Assembly (NCBI GenBank): GCA_024226515.1
Contig: JAAELQ010000126.1
Coordinates: forward strand, 1-45,791
DNA length: 45,791 nt
Reading direction: 5' to 3'
DNA from: a bacterium
GTDB lineage: Bacteria; Acidobacteriota; Polarisedimenticolia; Polarisedimenticolales; Polarisedimenticolaceae
The position numbers were made by a program, and so were the translations under genes. Below the pieces are notes generated by a model that was not told where the DNA came from, searched no databases, and worked only from the letters and a program-made list of their open reading frames with translations. Shown here piece after piece: positions 17,156 through 25,024 of the stretch; the stretch's first letter is position 1, and every line of letters begins with the position of its first letter.

Positions 17156-17821
17156 CTACCGCAGCTCGACGACGACGTCGTCTTCGGTGCCCGTCGAGCC
17201 GTCCGCACCGTCGCTGCTCACCGACGACGTGCCGAGCCGGTAGAGTCGACCCCACGGGTCGACGGCGAAATCGGAGCCGGCGTACCCCGGGACGATCTCG
17301 GCGAGACTCGAAGCGGCAATCTCGTTGTCGTCGCGGTAGCGCGCGACGGCGTCGGCCAGAACGTCCAGCTCCTCTCGTGCGCGCAGCTCGCGCCGCACGT
17401 CCGAGGCCCAGCGCCGAGCGCGGAGCTCCTGGCCCACGAAGCCCGTGGGCACGACCGAGGCCTCACCGTTGCGCACGGCGTACTCGAGTTCTCCGCCGCG
17501 CGGATCGTGGGCCCAGCGCCGGGGCCGTGCGTCGTTCAGATAGGGACCGGCCCAGCCCGACGTGCCCGGGTCCTGCACCAGCGCGGCGAGGCCCTCGCGC
17601 GCGGTGGGGAATCGACCGTGATCCTCGGCGAATGCGACCAGGGCGGTTTCCAGGTGACGCAGCTGATCGCGCAGAGCCCGCTCTTCGGCCAGTTCCACCG
17701 CGCGTAGCGCGAGCGGCAGGGAGGCTCCGGCGAAGATGGCCACGGCGGCGACCAGCATGGTCACTTGAAGCATGGTGAAGCCTGCCTCGGAGACCGCACG
17801 CACGGCGAGACCGCGTCGCAT
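17156..17821 (-). CDS. pseudopilin with two GspG-like heads, lacking Glu5
   Basis: 221 residues. The ATG overlaps the upstream stop by one base (TGATG). The signal is ...SEAG|FTMLQVTMLVAAVA: mature position 5 is Gln, not the near-invariant Glu. In type II systems the tip pseudopilin GspK also lacks Glu5, so this may be a tip or initiating subunit. The two-head layout matches its neighbours: DHGRFPTAREGLAALV, DPGTSGWAGPYL and DPRGG, then a second unit with VDPWGRLYRLG and GADGSTGTEDDV. No GspK-sized insertion is present. Clear similarity to the 16481 gene along its length indicates tandem gene duplication. Confidence 0.83.
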   Translation of the reverse strand: MRRGLAVRAVSEAGFTMLQVTMLVAAVAIFAGASLPLALRAVELAEERALRDQLRHLETALVAFAEDHGRFPTAREGLAALVQDPGTSGWAGPYLNDARPRRWAHDPRGGELEYAVRNGEASVVPTGFVGQELRARRWASDVRRELRAREELDVLADAVARYRDDNEIAASSLAEIVPGYAGSDFAVDPWGRLYRLGTSSVSSDGADGSTGTEDDVVVELR

Positions 17822-18516
17822 CAGGATTCCCGCGGTCCGCCCCAGGGCACACGCTCCGGAGCGAAACCGATCGGAAACACGTCGTCGGACGTCGGCCCCC
17901 GGCCGTCCGGACCGGTCGACCACGGCACCTCCAGCGAGGCGTCCATGCGGTACCGCCGGCCCCAGGGATCGCGCAGCAGATCCTCGCCGAGGAAGTCGGG
18001 AGCCAGCACCGCAGCAGACGTGGGATAGCCTCCGCGCGCGCGGCGGTAGCGTTCGGCGGCGGATGCGACGATCCCCAGCTCGCGCCGCGCGCGGACCGCG
18101 CGTTCGTGCTCGACGACGGCGACGCCGATCGTTTGCGACCACCCGGGGAAACCCTCGGCACGCAGCACGACATGGTCCGCCGAGCGCTCGTAGACGAACG
18201 ACCCGCCGCGAGGATCGACCAGCGGGCCGATCCCGGCGCCCGCCGGGGTGAGGTACGGGCCGAGCCAGATTCCCGCGCCGGGATCCTCGACGAGCTCGGT
18301 GAGTCCGCGCCCGCGGGTCGGAAACGCACCGCGGTCCGCGTGGAAGGCGAGCAGCGCACGCCCGATCTCCGCCGCCCGCGTTTCGAGCTGCCGCTCTTCG
18401 CGGATCTCCGTGGCCCGGAACGCGACCGGGACCGCGGTGCCGGCGAGGATCAACAGCACGGCGACGGCGATCAGCGTCTCGGCGAGGGACACACCGCGTG
18501 CGCCGGGAGGGCTCAC
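17821..18516 (-). CDS. pseudopilin with two GspG-like heads, variant signal
   Basis: 231 residues using a GTG start that overlaps the preceding stop (GTGA); upstream frame extension lacks any ribosome site. The leader VSPPGARG is followed by VSLAETLIAVAV, so position +1 is Val rather than Phe, but Glu5 is present. First head: DRGAFPTRGRGLTELV, DPGAGIWLGPYL and DPRGG. Second head: GGYPTSAAVL, RDPWGRRYR, then STGPDGRGPTSDDV. It is a paralogue of the genes on both sides of 17156 and fully embedded in the operon. Its exact place in the pseudopilus (minor subunit) is inferred from the operon only. Confidence 0.83.
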   Translation of the reverse strand: MSPPGARGVSLAETLIAVAVLLILAGTAVPVAFRATEIREERQLETRAAEIGRALLAFHADRGAFPTRGRGLTELVEDPGAGIWLGPYLTPAGAGIGPLVDPRGGSFVYERSADHVVLRAEGFPGWSQTIGVAVVEHERAVRARRELGIVASAAERYRRARGGYPTSAAVLAPDFLGEDLLRDPWGRRYRMDASLEVPWSTGPDGRGPTSDDVFPIGFAPERVPWGGPRES

Positions 18517-19061
18517 CGGAGCCTCCAGCCGAGGTCGTCGCTCGAGGCCGCGATCTCGGTGTCCCCGTCGTCGGTCTCCAGCACGCCGTTCGGACCCGCG
18601 GAGAGGATCCACCCGCGCGCGCCGACCTGATTGCGGAAGCCGGAGACCGCGAGCACGTACGCGCGCCCCCACGGATCCGCCGGGTCCTTCGCGATGTACG
18701 GCCCGCGCCACGCCGCGAGTCCCGACGTCTCGTAGTCCTTACCCGCCGGGTTGTTCTCGATCAGGTGCTGGGCGATCGAGCCCGAAGGCCCGCTCCAGGA
18801 ACCCAGACCCTTCGGCTTCTTGCCGTCGGTCAGGAGATAGCCCAGCTTCTGCGGCTTGCCGCCCTTGCGGTCCGGGAAGCTCTTCACATCTTGTCGGAAA
18901 CTGTGCACGGCCTCGGCCAGCGCACCGATCTCCTCCAGCGCGCGCGCCTCGCGGGCCCGGCCGATCTGGTGGATCGCCACCGGCGTCAGCGAGCCGACCA
19001 GGATCGTCAGCACGGCAAGGGCCACGAGAATCTCGGTCAGCGTGAAGCCGCGTGGACCCAT
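18513..19061 (-). CDS. pseudopilin, GspG-like single head
   Basis: 182 residues. MGPRG|FTLTEILVALAV is a textbook prepilin signal with a five-residue leader and Glu5. The globular part contains DVKSFPDRKGGKPQKLGYLL, GLAAWRGPYI, DPADPWGRAYVL and LSAGPNGVLETDDGD. These match one GspG-type domain with its W-x-GPY, DPWG and calcium-loop elements, enlarged by an insertion before W-x-GPY. It starts 4 bases after the platform-protein gene. Together with the 22020 gene it is a candidate for a structural (major-like) subunit. Confidence 0.87.
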   Translation of the reverse strand: MGPRGFTLTEILVALAVLTILVGSLTPVAIHQIGRAREARALEEIGALAEAVHSFRQDVKSFPDRKGGKPQKLGYLLTDGKKPKGLGSWSGPSGSIAQHLIENNPAGKDYETSGLAAWRGPYIAKDPADPWGRAYVLAVSGFRNQVGARGWILSAGPNGVLETDDGDTEIAASSDDLGWRLR

Positions 19062-19065
19062 CGCG

Positions 19066-20271
19066 CTAGCCCCCCGCGCCGTCGAGCGCGCGGTAGATCG
19101 GCAGGAAGATCGAGAGGGCGAGACCGAGCACCATCGCGCCCATGAACAGGATCATCGCCGGCTCGAGAAAACCGACCGCGACGTCGATCTTGCGCCTGGC
19201 GATGCGCTCGTGAAGCACCGAGAGACGCATCAACGCACTTCCGAACTGCCCGGTACGTTCGGCGATGGCGACCATACGCACATCGAGCGGACTGAAGAAG
19301 CCGGTCGCGGCCAGCGCCGTGCTGCACGTGCGTCCCGAGATGACCTCGTCCCGCGCCGCGTTGAAGGCCTGCCGCATGACCTGGTTCGCCGAGGCCGAGG
19401 CGCCGACCGAGAGCGCCTCGGGCAACGCGACGCCCGCCTCGAACAGCGTGGCGAGCGCGCGCGTGAAACGCGCCAGCGCCAGGTGATGCACGATCACGCG
19501 AATCAGCGGAAGGCGGAGCTTGAGCCGATCCAGCAGGCCTCGACCGGCGGCCGATCCACGGCCCCAGCGCGCGAAGACGACGATCGACAATGCCAACGCC
19601 AGCAGGATCGGCCAGGCCCGGGTGCCCGACGTCCCGATCCAGACCAGCACGCGGGTGACCCAGGGCAGCTCCGTTCCGGTGGAGGCGAACAACGGCTGCA
19701 GCTTGGGCAATAGAACCGTGATGAACAGCGCCAGCACGCCCGCCACCGCGGTGAACAGAATCGCCGGGTAGACCATCGCCGAAGTGATCTTGGTGATCAA
19801 CTCGTCCTCGCGCTCGAGGTGCACGACGAGGTCCGCAAACACCTGGTCCAGTCGCCCGGTCGTCTCGGCCGAGCGTACGGCCTCGACGTAGAGCGTGGGG
19901 AACACGCGCGGAAACCGCGCCAGGGCCTCGTGCAGCGTGCCGCCGCCCTCGACGTGTCGATGCACCGTCTCCAGGAGGCGGCGCCCCGCTACCCCGGGAT
20001 ACGTCGCGGAGAACTCCTGCAACGAATCGATCAGGCTGATCCCGGAGCCCAGCGCGTCCGCGAACTGCTGGGTCAGCAGGATGCGCTCCTTGCGCGAGAT
20101 CTTGATTCGCTCGAGCCGCCTGCGGTCGGGTGACTTGCCGGCGCGCACCCGGGTCAGGATCAGGCCACGCCGGGAGAGCAGCTCGCCCAGGAGGGCGGCG
20201 TTCTTGACCTCGGTCCGCCCGCGTACCAGCTCGCCCTGCGCAGTGCGGGCGTTCCACGCGAACTCAGGCAT
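19066..20271 (-). CDS. gspF: GspF/PilC-type inner-membrane platform protein
   Basis: 401 residues starting MPEFAWNARTAQGELVRG, the usual 'Y-x-A-x-x-x-x-G' opening of GspF/PilC. Two cytoplasmic T2SF helical domains are visible (about 65-185 and 270-385): LTQQFADALGSGISLIDSL and, in the second, FTRALATLFEAGVALPEAL. They alternate with membrane helices near 165-190, 215-235 and 370-395. The length matches the family (about 400). The ATG overlaps the ATPase stop by 8 bases. It would couple ATPase motion to pseudopilus assembly. Confidence 0.95.
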   Translation of the reverse strand: MPEFAWNARTAQGELVRGRTEVKNAALLGELLSRRGLILTRVRAGKSPDRRRLERIKISRKERILLTQQFADALGSGISLIDSLQEFSATYPGVAGRRLLETVHRHVEGGGTLHEALARFPRVFPTLYVEAVRSAETTGRLDQVFADLVVHLEREDELITKITSAMVYPAILFTAVAGVLALFITVLLPKLQPLFASTGTELPWVTRVLVWIGTSGTRAWPILLALALSIVVFARWGRGSAAGRGLLDRLKLRLPLIRVIVHHLALARFTRALATLFEAGVALPEALSVGASASANQVMRQAFNAARDEVISGRTCSTALAATGFFSPLDVRMVAIAERTGQFGSALMRLSVLHERIARRKIDVAVGFLEPAMILFMGAMVLGLALSIFLPIYRALDGAGG

Positions 20272-22000
20272 GCGCGGCGGCGCCCTCGAGCACGTCGGCC
20301 GTGTCGAGAGCGTCGACCTCGCGCCCGCTGGCCGGCGCGTCGGCCGTGGCCCGCAGGACCTCGTCGAGCGTCGTGATCCCTGCGAACGCCTGCTCGAGCC
20401 CGTGGTCGCGCAGGAATCGGGTCCCGTCGCGGCAGGCGATGCGGGCCATTGCGGTCGCCGACGCGCCGGAGGCAAACGCGTCGCCCAGCTCGGGCGTCAT
20501 GCGCACGACCTCGTAGAGTCCGGTCCGTCCGCGGTAACCGGTGCCCGAGCACTGCGGGCAGCCCGCGCCCCGGCGAAACGTGGCCCCCGAGAGGTCGCTC
20601 AACCCGAGCCGGTGTACCAGCGCCGGATCGGGCTCGTGCTCCTCGGTGCACGAGACGCACACCAAACGCACCAGACGTTGCGCCATCAGCCCGCGGATCG
20701 AGGTCAGCAGGAGATCCGGCGGAATGCCCATCTGCACCAGCCGCGGCAACGTACCGAGGGCGGAGGTCGTGTGCAGCGTGCTCATCACGAGATGCCCGGT
20801 CATCGCCGCACGGACCGCGATGCCCGAGGTCTCCGCGTCGCGCATCTCGCCGACGAAGATCGTGTCGGGATCCTGGCGCAGCAGCGCACGCAGTCCCTCG
20901 GCGAAGCCGAAGCCTGCCTTCTCGTTGACCTGCGACTGCCGCACCATCGGCAGCTCGTACTCCACCGGATCCTCCAGCGTCGCGATCTTCGTCCGCGACG
21001 CGTCCAGTGAAGCCAGCGCCGAGTAGAGCGTCGTCGTCTTTCCCGAGCCCGTCGGCCCGGTGACCAGGATCATGCCCGCCTGGGTCGCGATCAGCGTCGT
21101 GAACATCTCGAGATCGCGCGCCGACATGCCGATCGCCTCGAGTCCCTTGATCACGTTCGACTTGTCGAGCACGCGCAGGACGATGTTCTCGCCGTGCACC
21201 GTGGGGATCGTCGAGACGCGGAGGTCGTAGACGCGGCGGCCGAGCGTCATACGGATCCGGCCATCCTGGGGCAGGCGGCTCTCGCTGATGTCGAGGTCCG
21301 ACAGAATCTTCATCCGCGCCGTCACGGTCGACTTGAGATCCATCGGCAGCGTGGGTCCGGGCAGCAGGACGCCGTCGACGCGGTAGCGGACGCGCACGAC
21401 CCGCTCCTCCGGCTCCAGGTGCACGTCGGTGGCGCGGCGGCGGAAACCTTCGATCAGCAATCCCTCGACCAGCTCGATGATCGGGGCCAGTTCGCGCTCA
21501 CCCCTGTCCTTCTCCCCGTCGACCGCCTTTCGGGCCAGGTCGATCGCCTGGTCCAGTCGCACCGCGCCCTGATCGTCGATGTACAGCGCGTCCTGGGCGT
21601 CGGAGATCTGCTTGTCCGACGAGACGGCGACCTCGATGTCCAAGCCGGTCTGTGCGCGCAGACGGTCGACGGCCTGAACGTCGAGCGGGTTGGCCATGAC
21701 GACGACGAGGCTCGAGTCGTTGCGCGCCAGCGGGACCAGGTGGTGGCGTCGAGCGACTTGCTCGGGGACGAGCTGGGCCAGCGCCGGATCGGGCGTGCGT
21801 CCCGCGAGCTGCTCGTAGCGCACGCCGGACATCTCGGCGACGACGATCGCCACCTGCTCGGGTGTGGCGAAGCCGAGCTCGAGCGCCAGGTCGCCGAAGC
21901 GGCGATCGAAACGCTTCTGCTCTGCGAGCACGATCTGCAGCTGCTCCGGCGTGATGACACCGGAGCGCACGAGCCGCTCGCCGAGGCCGAGGATCTTCAT
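20264..22000 (-). CDS. gspE: GspE/PilB-type secretion ATPase
   Basis: 578 residues. Residues 1-145 form a MshEN-type N-terminal domain (GERLVRSGVITPEQL, then LARNDSSLVVVMANPLD). The core has RRATDVHLEPEERVVRVRYR (about 188-207), Walker A GPTGSGKTT (315-323), an Asp box LEDPVEY (342-348), Walker B-like DPDTIFVGEMRD (377-388) and His box HLVMSTLHTT (403-412). A four-Cys zinc site follows (Cys448, Cys451, Cys481, Cys484). All catalytic elements are intact. The final 30 or so residues are an Asp/Ala-rich extension. It energises pseudopilus assembly at the inner membrane. The gene lies 19 bases after the major pseudopilin gene. Confidence 0.97.
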   Translation of the reverse strand: MKILGLGERLVRSGVITPEQLQIVLAEQKRFDRRFGDLALELGFATPEQVAIVVAEMSGVRYEQLAGRTPDPALAQLVPEQVARRHHLVPLARNDSSLVVVMANPLDVQAVDRLRAQTGLDIEVAVSSDKQISDAQDALYIDDQGAVRLDQAIDLARKAVDGEKDRGERELAPIIELVEGLLIEGFRRRATDVHLEPEERVVRVRYRVDGVLLPGPTLPMDLKSTVTARMKILSDLDISESRLPQDGRIRMTLGRRVYDLRVSTIPTVHGENIVLRVLDKSNVIKGLEAIGMSARDLEMFTTLIATQAGMILVTGPTGSGKTTTLYSALASLDASRTKIATLEDPVEYELPMVRQSQVNEKAGFGFAEGLRALLRQDPDTIFVGEMRDAETSGIAVRAAMTGHLVMSTLHTTSALGTLPRLVQMGIPPDLLLTSIRGLMAQRLVRLVCVSCTEEHEPDPALVHRLGLSDLSGATFRRGAGCPQCSGTGYRGRTGLYEVVRMTPELGDAFASGASATAMARIACRDGTRFLRDHGLEQAFAGITTLDEVLRATADAPASGREVDALDTADVLEGAAAHA

Positions 22001-22019
22001 TGATGTGCCCCGGTCGGGA

Positions 22020-22583
22020 TCAGCCCTTGGCGCGGCGACTGATCAGCAGTACGACATCGTCCTCTTTGGCCTTGCCGACGACCAGGTCTTTGTCCTTGGT
22101 GTCCGCGCTGCCGTTCTTCCCGGCGCTGTAGAGCACGACGGCTCCGGTCTTGGCGTTCTTGGTCTTGGTGTTGGCCTCGAAGAACCGGTAGGGCTGGCCC
22201 CACGGATCGACGATGCCGGACCAGTCGCCCTGCTTGGACTTGACCGCCGCGACCTCCTTGCCCTTCTTCTTACCGCCCGACTCGTTGACGTACGGTCCGT
22301 CCCACCCGGCCAGTCCGTCGTCGGAGTACAGGCAGGTGAAGTCGGTCAGGTCCGCGTGTCGGCTCTTGTCCGCCTGCGCGTCCCAGTCACAAGGCCAGTG
22401 CTGCGTGTCGGCGTAGTACTGGAGGAACGCCGACTTGACCGCGTCCAGGTCCTGCCCGGCCCGCGCCTTCCGGCTGCGGTCGATCTGCTTGAAGATCAGC
22501 GGTGTCATGGCACCGGCCAGGATGGTGATCACGGCGATGGCCACGATGATCTCGGTTAGCGTGAAACCGCGTTGACTCTTCAT
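22020..22583 (-). CDS. gspG: major pseudopilin, GspG family
   Basis: 187 residues. MKSQRG|FTLTEIIVAIAVITILAG is a perfect prepilin signal with Glu5. The head has LDAVKSAFLQYYADTQHWP, LAGWDGPYVNE, IVDPWGQPYRFF and LYSAGKNGSADTKDKDLV, the complete GspG set: W-x-GPY, DPWG and the C-terminal loop. It is slightly longer than typical because of a Lys-rich insert (about 100-112, GGKKKGKEVAAVKSK). The start at 22583 is preceded by GAGGGG. As the first gene of the operon it probably encodes the most abundant subunit. Confidence 0.92.
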   Translation of the reverse strand: MKSQRGFTLTEIIVAIAVITILAGAMTPLIFKQIDRSRKARAGQDLDAVKSAFLQYYADTQHWPCDWDAQADKSRHADLTDFTCLYSDDGLAGWDGPYVNESGGKKKGKEVAAVKSKQGDWSGIVDPWGQPYRFFEANTKTKNAKTGAVVLYSAGKNGSADTKDKDLVVGKAKEDDVVLLISRRAKG

Positions 22584-22728
22584 GGTTCGTCCCCTCGAAA
22601 AGAGCGTGGTGCATCCACTTCCGCCCGGCGGCGGGCTCCACGTTCATATCGGCCGGTAGGGGCCGGACTTGAGCCCGGTTGTCGACGCGAGGACTAAAAG
22701 AGCGCGCGGGGCGGAGCGACCGGGGATC

Positions 22729-23601
22729 TCAGAGCGTGTTGGTCAGCTCGTTCCCGTCGACCTCGGACTCTTCGACGACCTGGCGCAACGCCCCGTCGTC
22801 CAGTCCCAGCGCGCCGACCGCGGCGTGGGTCGCCACGAGATCGACGACGGCGTCGACCGACTCGCCGCGGCTCAGCGGGGCGCCGATCGCGGCCGAGAGT
22901 CCCACGATCCGGGCCATGACGCGTTGTTCGTCGTCGGCCGAATCGGGATCGCGCTGGAAGCGCACAGCCTGGACCAGCGGGTCGGGGAGCCCCCAGTTGC
23001 CGAGCACGGCGGCGCCGGCTTCCGGGCCGATCGGCCCGATGGCCTCGCTCAACGTGTCGATCGACGGCTTGGGCACGAGGCGTCCTTCGCCGGACAGCGT
23101 CTCGGCAGACTGCACGAGCACCGAGTCACCGCAACCGTTGAGCAGCCCGGCGAGGAAGACGTCCTCGGACTTGAGTCCGACGCGGTGCGACAGCCGGCGC
23201 GCGGCGGCCGACGTGAACAGGGCGGACTTCCAGTTGGCCGTCAGGTAGGTGTTGTACTCGGGTGTCGTGGAACGGAACACTTCCTTGCCCGCGGCGCCTA
23301 CGACCACGGCAACCGCCATCGCCGCGCCCAGTCGGCCGATGGCCGTGTCCAGACTGCGAATCTCGGTGCGTCCGGCGAACATCATCGAGTTGGCCATCTT
23401 CAACACCCTGGCCGACAGCGCCGGGTCCAGCTCGAGGATGCGGGCCAGGTCGGACGCGTTGGACGTCGGCTTGGCAGCGGCGCTCTTCATGCGGATCGCC
23501 ACGTCCGGCAGGACGGGCAGCGAAGCGCGGCCTGTCGCGATTTCCTTCTCCAGTTCGTCGCGGATCGCCTGTAGATCGGTTTGCTGGACCGCCTGTGACA
23601 T
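22729..23601 (-). CDS. HDOD-domain protein
   Basis: 290 residues with an HDOD domain over about residues 17-225: LPVLPDVAIRMKSAAA, ARILELDPALSARVLKMAN, DTAIGRLG, and later LLNGCGDSVLVQ in place of an HD metal pair. HDOD proteins are HD-fold domains that have lost metal catalysis and serve in signalling, often near motility and pilus genes. The start at 23601 follows GGGGAGG by 9 bases. It is 145 bases upstream of the secretion operon on the same strand and has its own promoter at 23672-23699. It may control expression or activity of the machine; this is inferred from position. Confidence 0.88.
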   Translation of the reverse strand: MSQAVQQTDLQAIRDELEKEIATGRASLPVLPDVAIRMKSAAAKPTSNASDLARILELDPALSARVLKMANSMMFAGRTEIRSLDTAIGRLGAAMAVAVVVGAAGKEVFRSTTPEYNTYLTANWKSALFTSAAARRLSHRVGLKSEDVFLAGLLNGCGDSVLVQSAETLSGEGRLVPKPSIDTLSEAIGPIGPEAGAAVLGNWGLPDPLVQAVRFQRDPDSADDEQRVMARIVGLSAAIGAPLSRGESVDAVVDLVATHAAVGALGLDDGALRQVVEESEVDGNELTNTL

Positions 23602-23671
23602 GAAGCGTCACCTCCCCGAGCCTCGGCGCGGGCGGACATCGCGCCCGCCGCGCAGGGCTCACCCCTGGCCG

Positions 23672-23699
23672 AATATATTCCGGCGGCCCGGGGCTTCAA
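23672..23699 (-). promoter_or_regulatory. sigma-70-type promoter for HDOD gene and possibly the secretion operon
   Basis: On the minus strand TTGAAG (23699-23694), a 16-base spacer, then TATATT (23677-23672). Predicted transcription starts near 23665, about 64 bases before the HDOD start. The -10 box stands out against the GC-rich background. Confidence 0.5.
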
Positions 23700-23845
23700 G
23701 CCTTCTTACGATGTTGTTTCCCTCGCGGCATCAGCTTCACCAGCCTGGTCGACCACCGAGGCGCGTCGATGATGGGGCAAAGCCGGGTCCGCGCAACATC
23801 TGGCTTGACGCTAAGGGGTCACTTCGGTCGCGCTCGCCTCGACAG

Positions 23846-24961
23846 CTAGCACGGCGGCGGTCCCGGAACGAGATTGTCGCCGAACGTTTTGTTCCCCGTG
23901 CCCTGATCACACAGATCCGAGGCGCCGCACGACGCGTTGGGTGACGCGGGGCAGGTGAAGGCCCAGGAGGGATTGTTGCCCGTGGACGTATTGCGTCCGT
24001 ACGGGTTGTCGTCGCTGCTCGAGTTGAAGTACAGGCCGTAGGCCGGGTTCCCTCCGAAGCCGTTCAGGCCGATCAGGTTGCGATCGACGTGGTTGCGGTC
24101 GGAGTTGAGGAAGGCCATCCCGTCCCCCGTGTTTCCTCGACTCACGTTGTCGACGATCATGCACTCCGAGACGTCGACGAACAGGAAACCCGCATTCGAC
24201 GTCTCGACCACGGAGTTGTTTCGCACCCGGCAGCCCTCGGAATCGTTCACGTAGATACCCGCACCGGCGGTCTGACCGACCGCGTTGGCCGCGACGAGCA
24301 GACCCTCGGAGCTCTGCACGGCGATCCCGCCTCCGCCGCCGGCGTCGATCTCGTTCGCGACGATCTGCAGGCCCGCGCTCGGGGCGACGACGTCGAGCGC
24401 CGCAGGTCCGCTCATCGAGCTGGAGGCAGCCAGCAGATTCTGCTCGATGATTCCCTGGAACCGTACGGCACCTGTGATGGCCAGCGCCGCGCCGTCGAAG
24501 GCCTCGATGCTGCTGCGGCGGACCGTGATGTTCTTCCATGAAACGAGTGTGATTCCCTGTGTGCCGCACGTTCCCACGACGTCTTCGATGATCACGCTGG
24601 TCCGCCCCGAGCCTCCGGTCGCGGAGATACAGCTCGGGTCGCCGGCTTCGGTGGCGATCGTCCCGTTGCGGATGGTCAGTTTGCGGACACCGCCGGCCGA
24701 GATCGCGTTGGCGCCGGCGCTCAGTTGCGAGGTCAGCGTGAAACCGTTGAGATCGATCTCGACCAACTCCGAGCCGGTCCCGGCGACGATGATCGCCTCG
24801 GGTTGCGGACCGCCGGGCACGATGTCACGGGTGACCACGTATTTTCCGGAGGCAGTGAGCGTCGTCGGCTCGAAGATCGGTATCCGGCCCTCTTCGGAAT
24901 GCGCCGGAGCCAGCGGGAGCAGCAGGAGAGCTGCAAGCAAAACCAGGCGAAAGTGGTACAT
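23846..24961 (-). CDS. exported right-handed beta-helix protein, paralogue A
   Basis: 371 residues. The ATG at 24961 follows GGAGGT closely. The signal peptide (about 1-22) ends PAHS. The mature N-terminus EEGRIPIFEPTTL..GKYVVTRDI and then GTGSELVEIDLNGFTL are shared with the paralogues at 27446 and 32298. Residues about 70-320 are beta-helix (NosD/PbH1-like) rungs with recurrent 'I.NN.V', 'NDSEGCRVRNNSVVET' and 'NSDRNHVDRNLIG' turns. The tail (about 335-371) is Cys-rich and ends GTGNKTFGDNLVPGPPPC. It is probably secreted and binds or processes polysaccharide; no catalytic residues can be assigned. It is divergent from the truncated gene at 25019. Confidence 0.82.
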   Translation of the reverse strand: MYHFRLVLLAALLLLPLAPAHSEEGRIPIFEPTTLTASGKYVVTRDIVPGGPQPEAIIVAGTGSELVEIDLNGFTLTSQLSAGANAISAGGVRKLTIRNGTIATEAGDPSCISATGGSGRTSVIIEDVVGTCGTQGITLVSWKNITVRRSSIEAFDGAALAITGAVRFQGIIEQNLLAASSSMSGPAALDVVAPSAGLQIVANEIDAGGGGGIAVQSSEGLLVAANAVGQTAGAGIYVNDSEGCRVRNNSVVETSNAGFLFVDVSECMIVDNVSRGNTGDGMAFLNSDRNHVDRNLIGLNGFGGNPAYGLYFNSSSDDNPYGRNTSTGNNPSWAFTCPASPNASCGASDLCDQGTGNKTFGDNLVPGPPPC

Positions 24962-24995
24962 GAGACCTCCGGACAGAAGAAGGTCGGCTCTCTCG

Positions 24996-25024
24996 ACTAT
25001 ATACCGTAACGTCGCCGGGTGGAA
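24996..25024 (-). promoter_or_regulatory. candidate promoter of beta-helix gene A
   Basis: On the minus strand TTCCAC (25024-25019), a 17-base spacer, TATAGT (25001-24996), about 35 bases before the start codon. Its -35 box falls on the first codons of the opposite frame at 25019. Confidence 0.4.
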
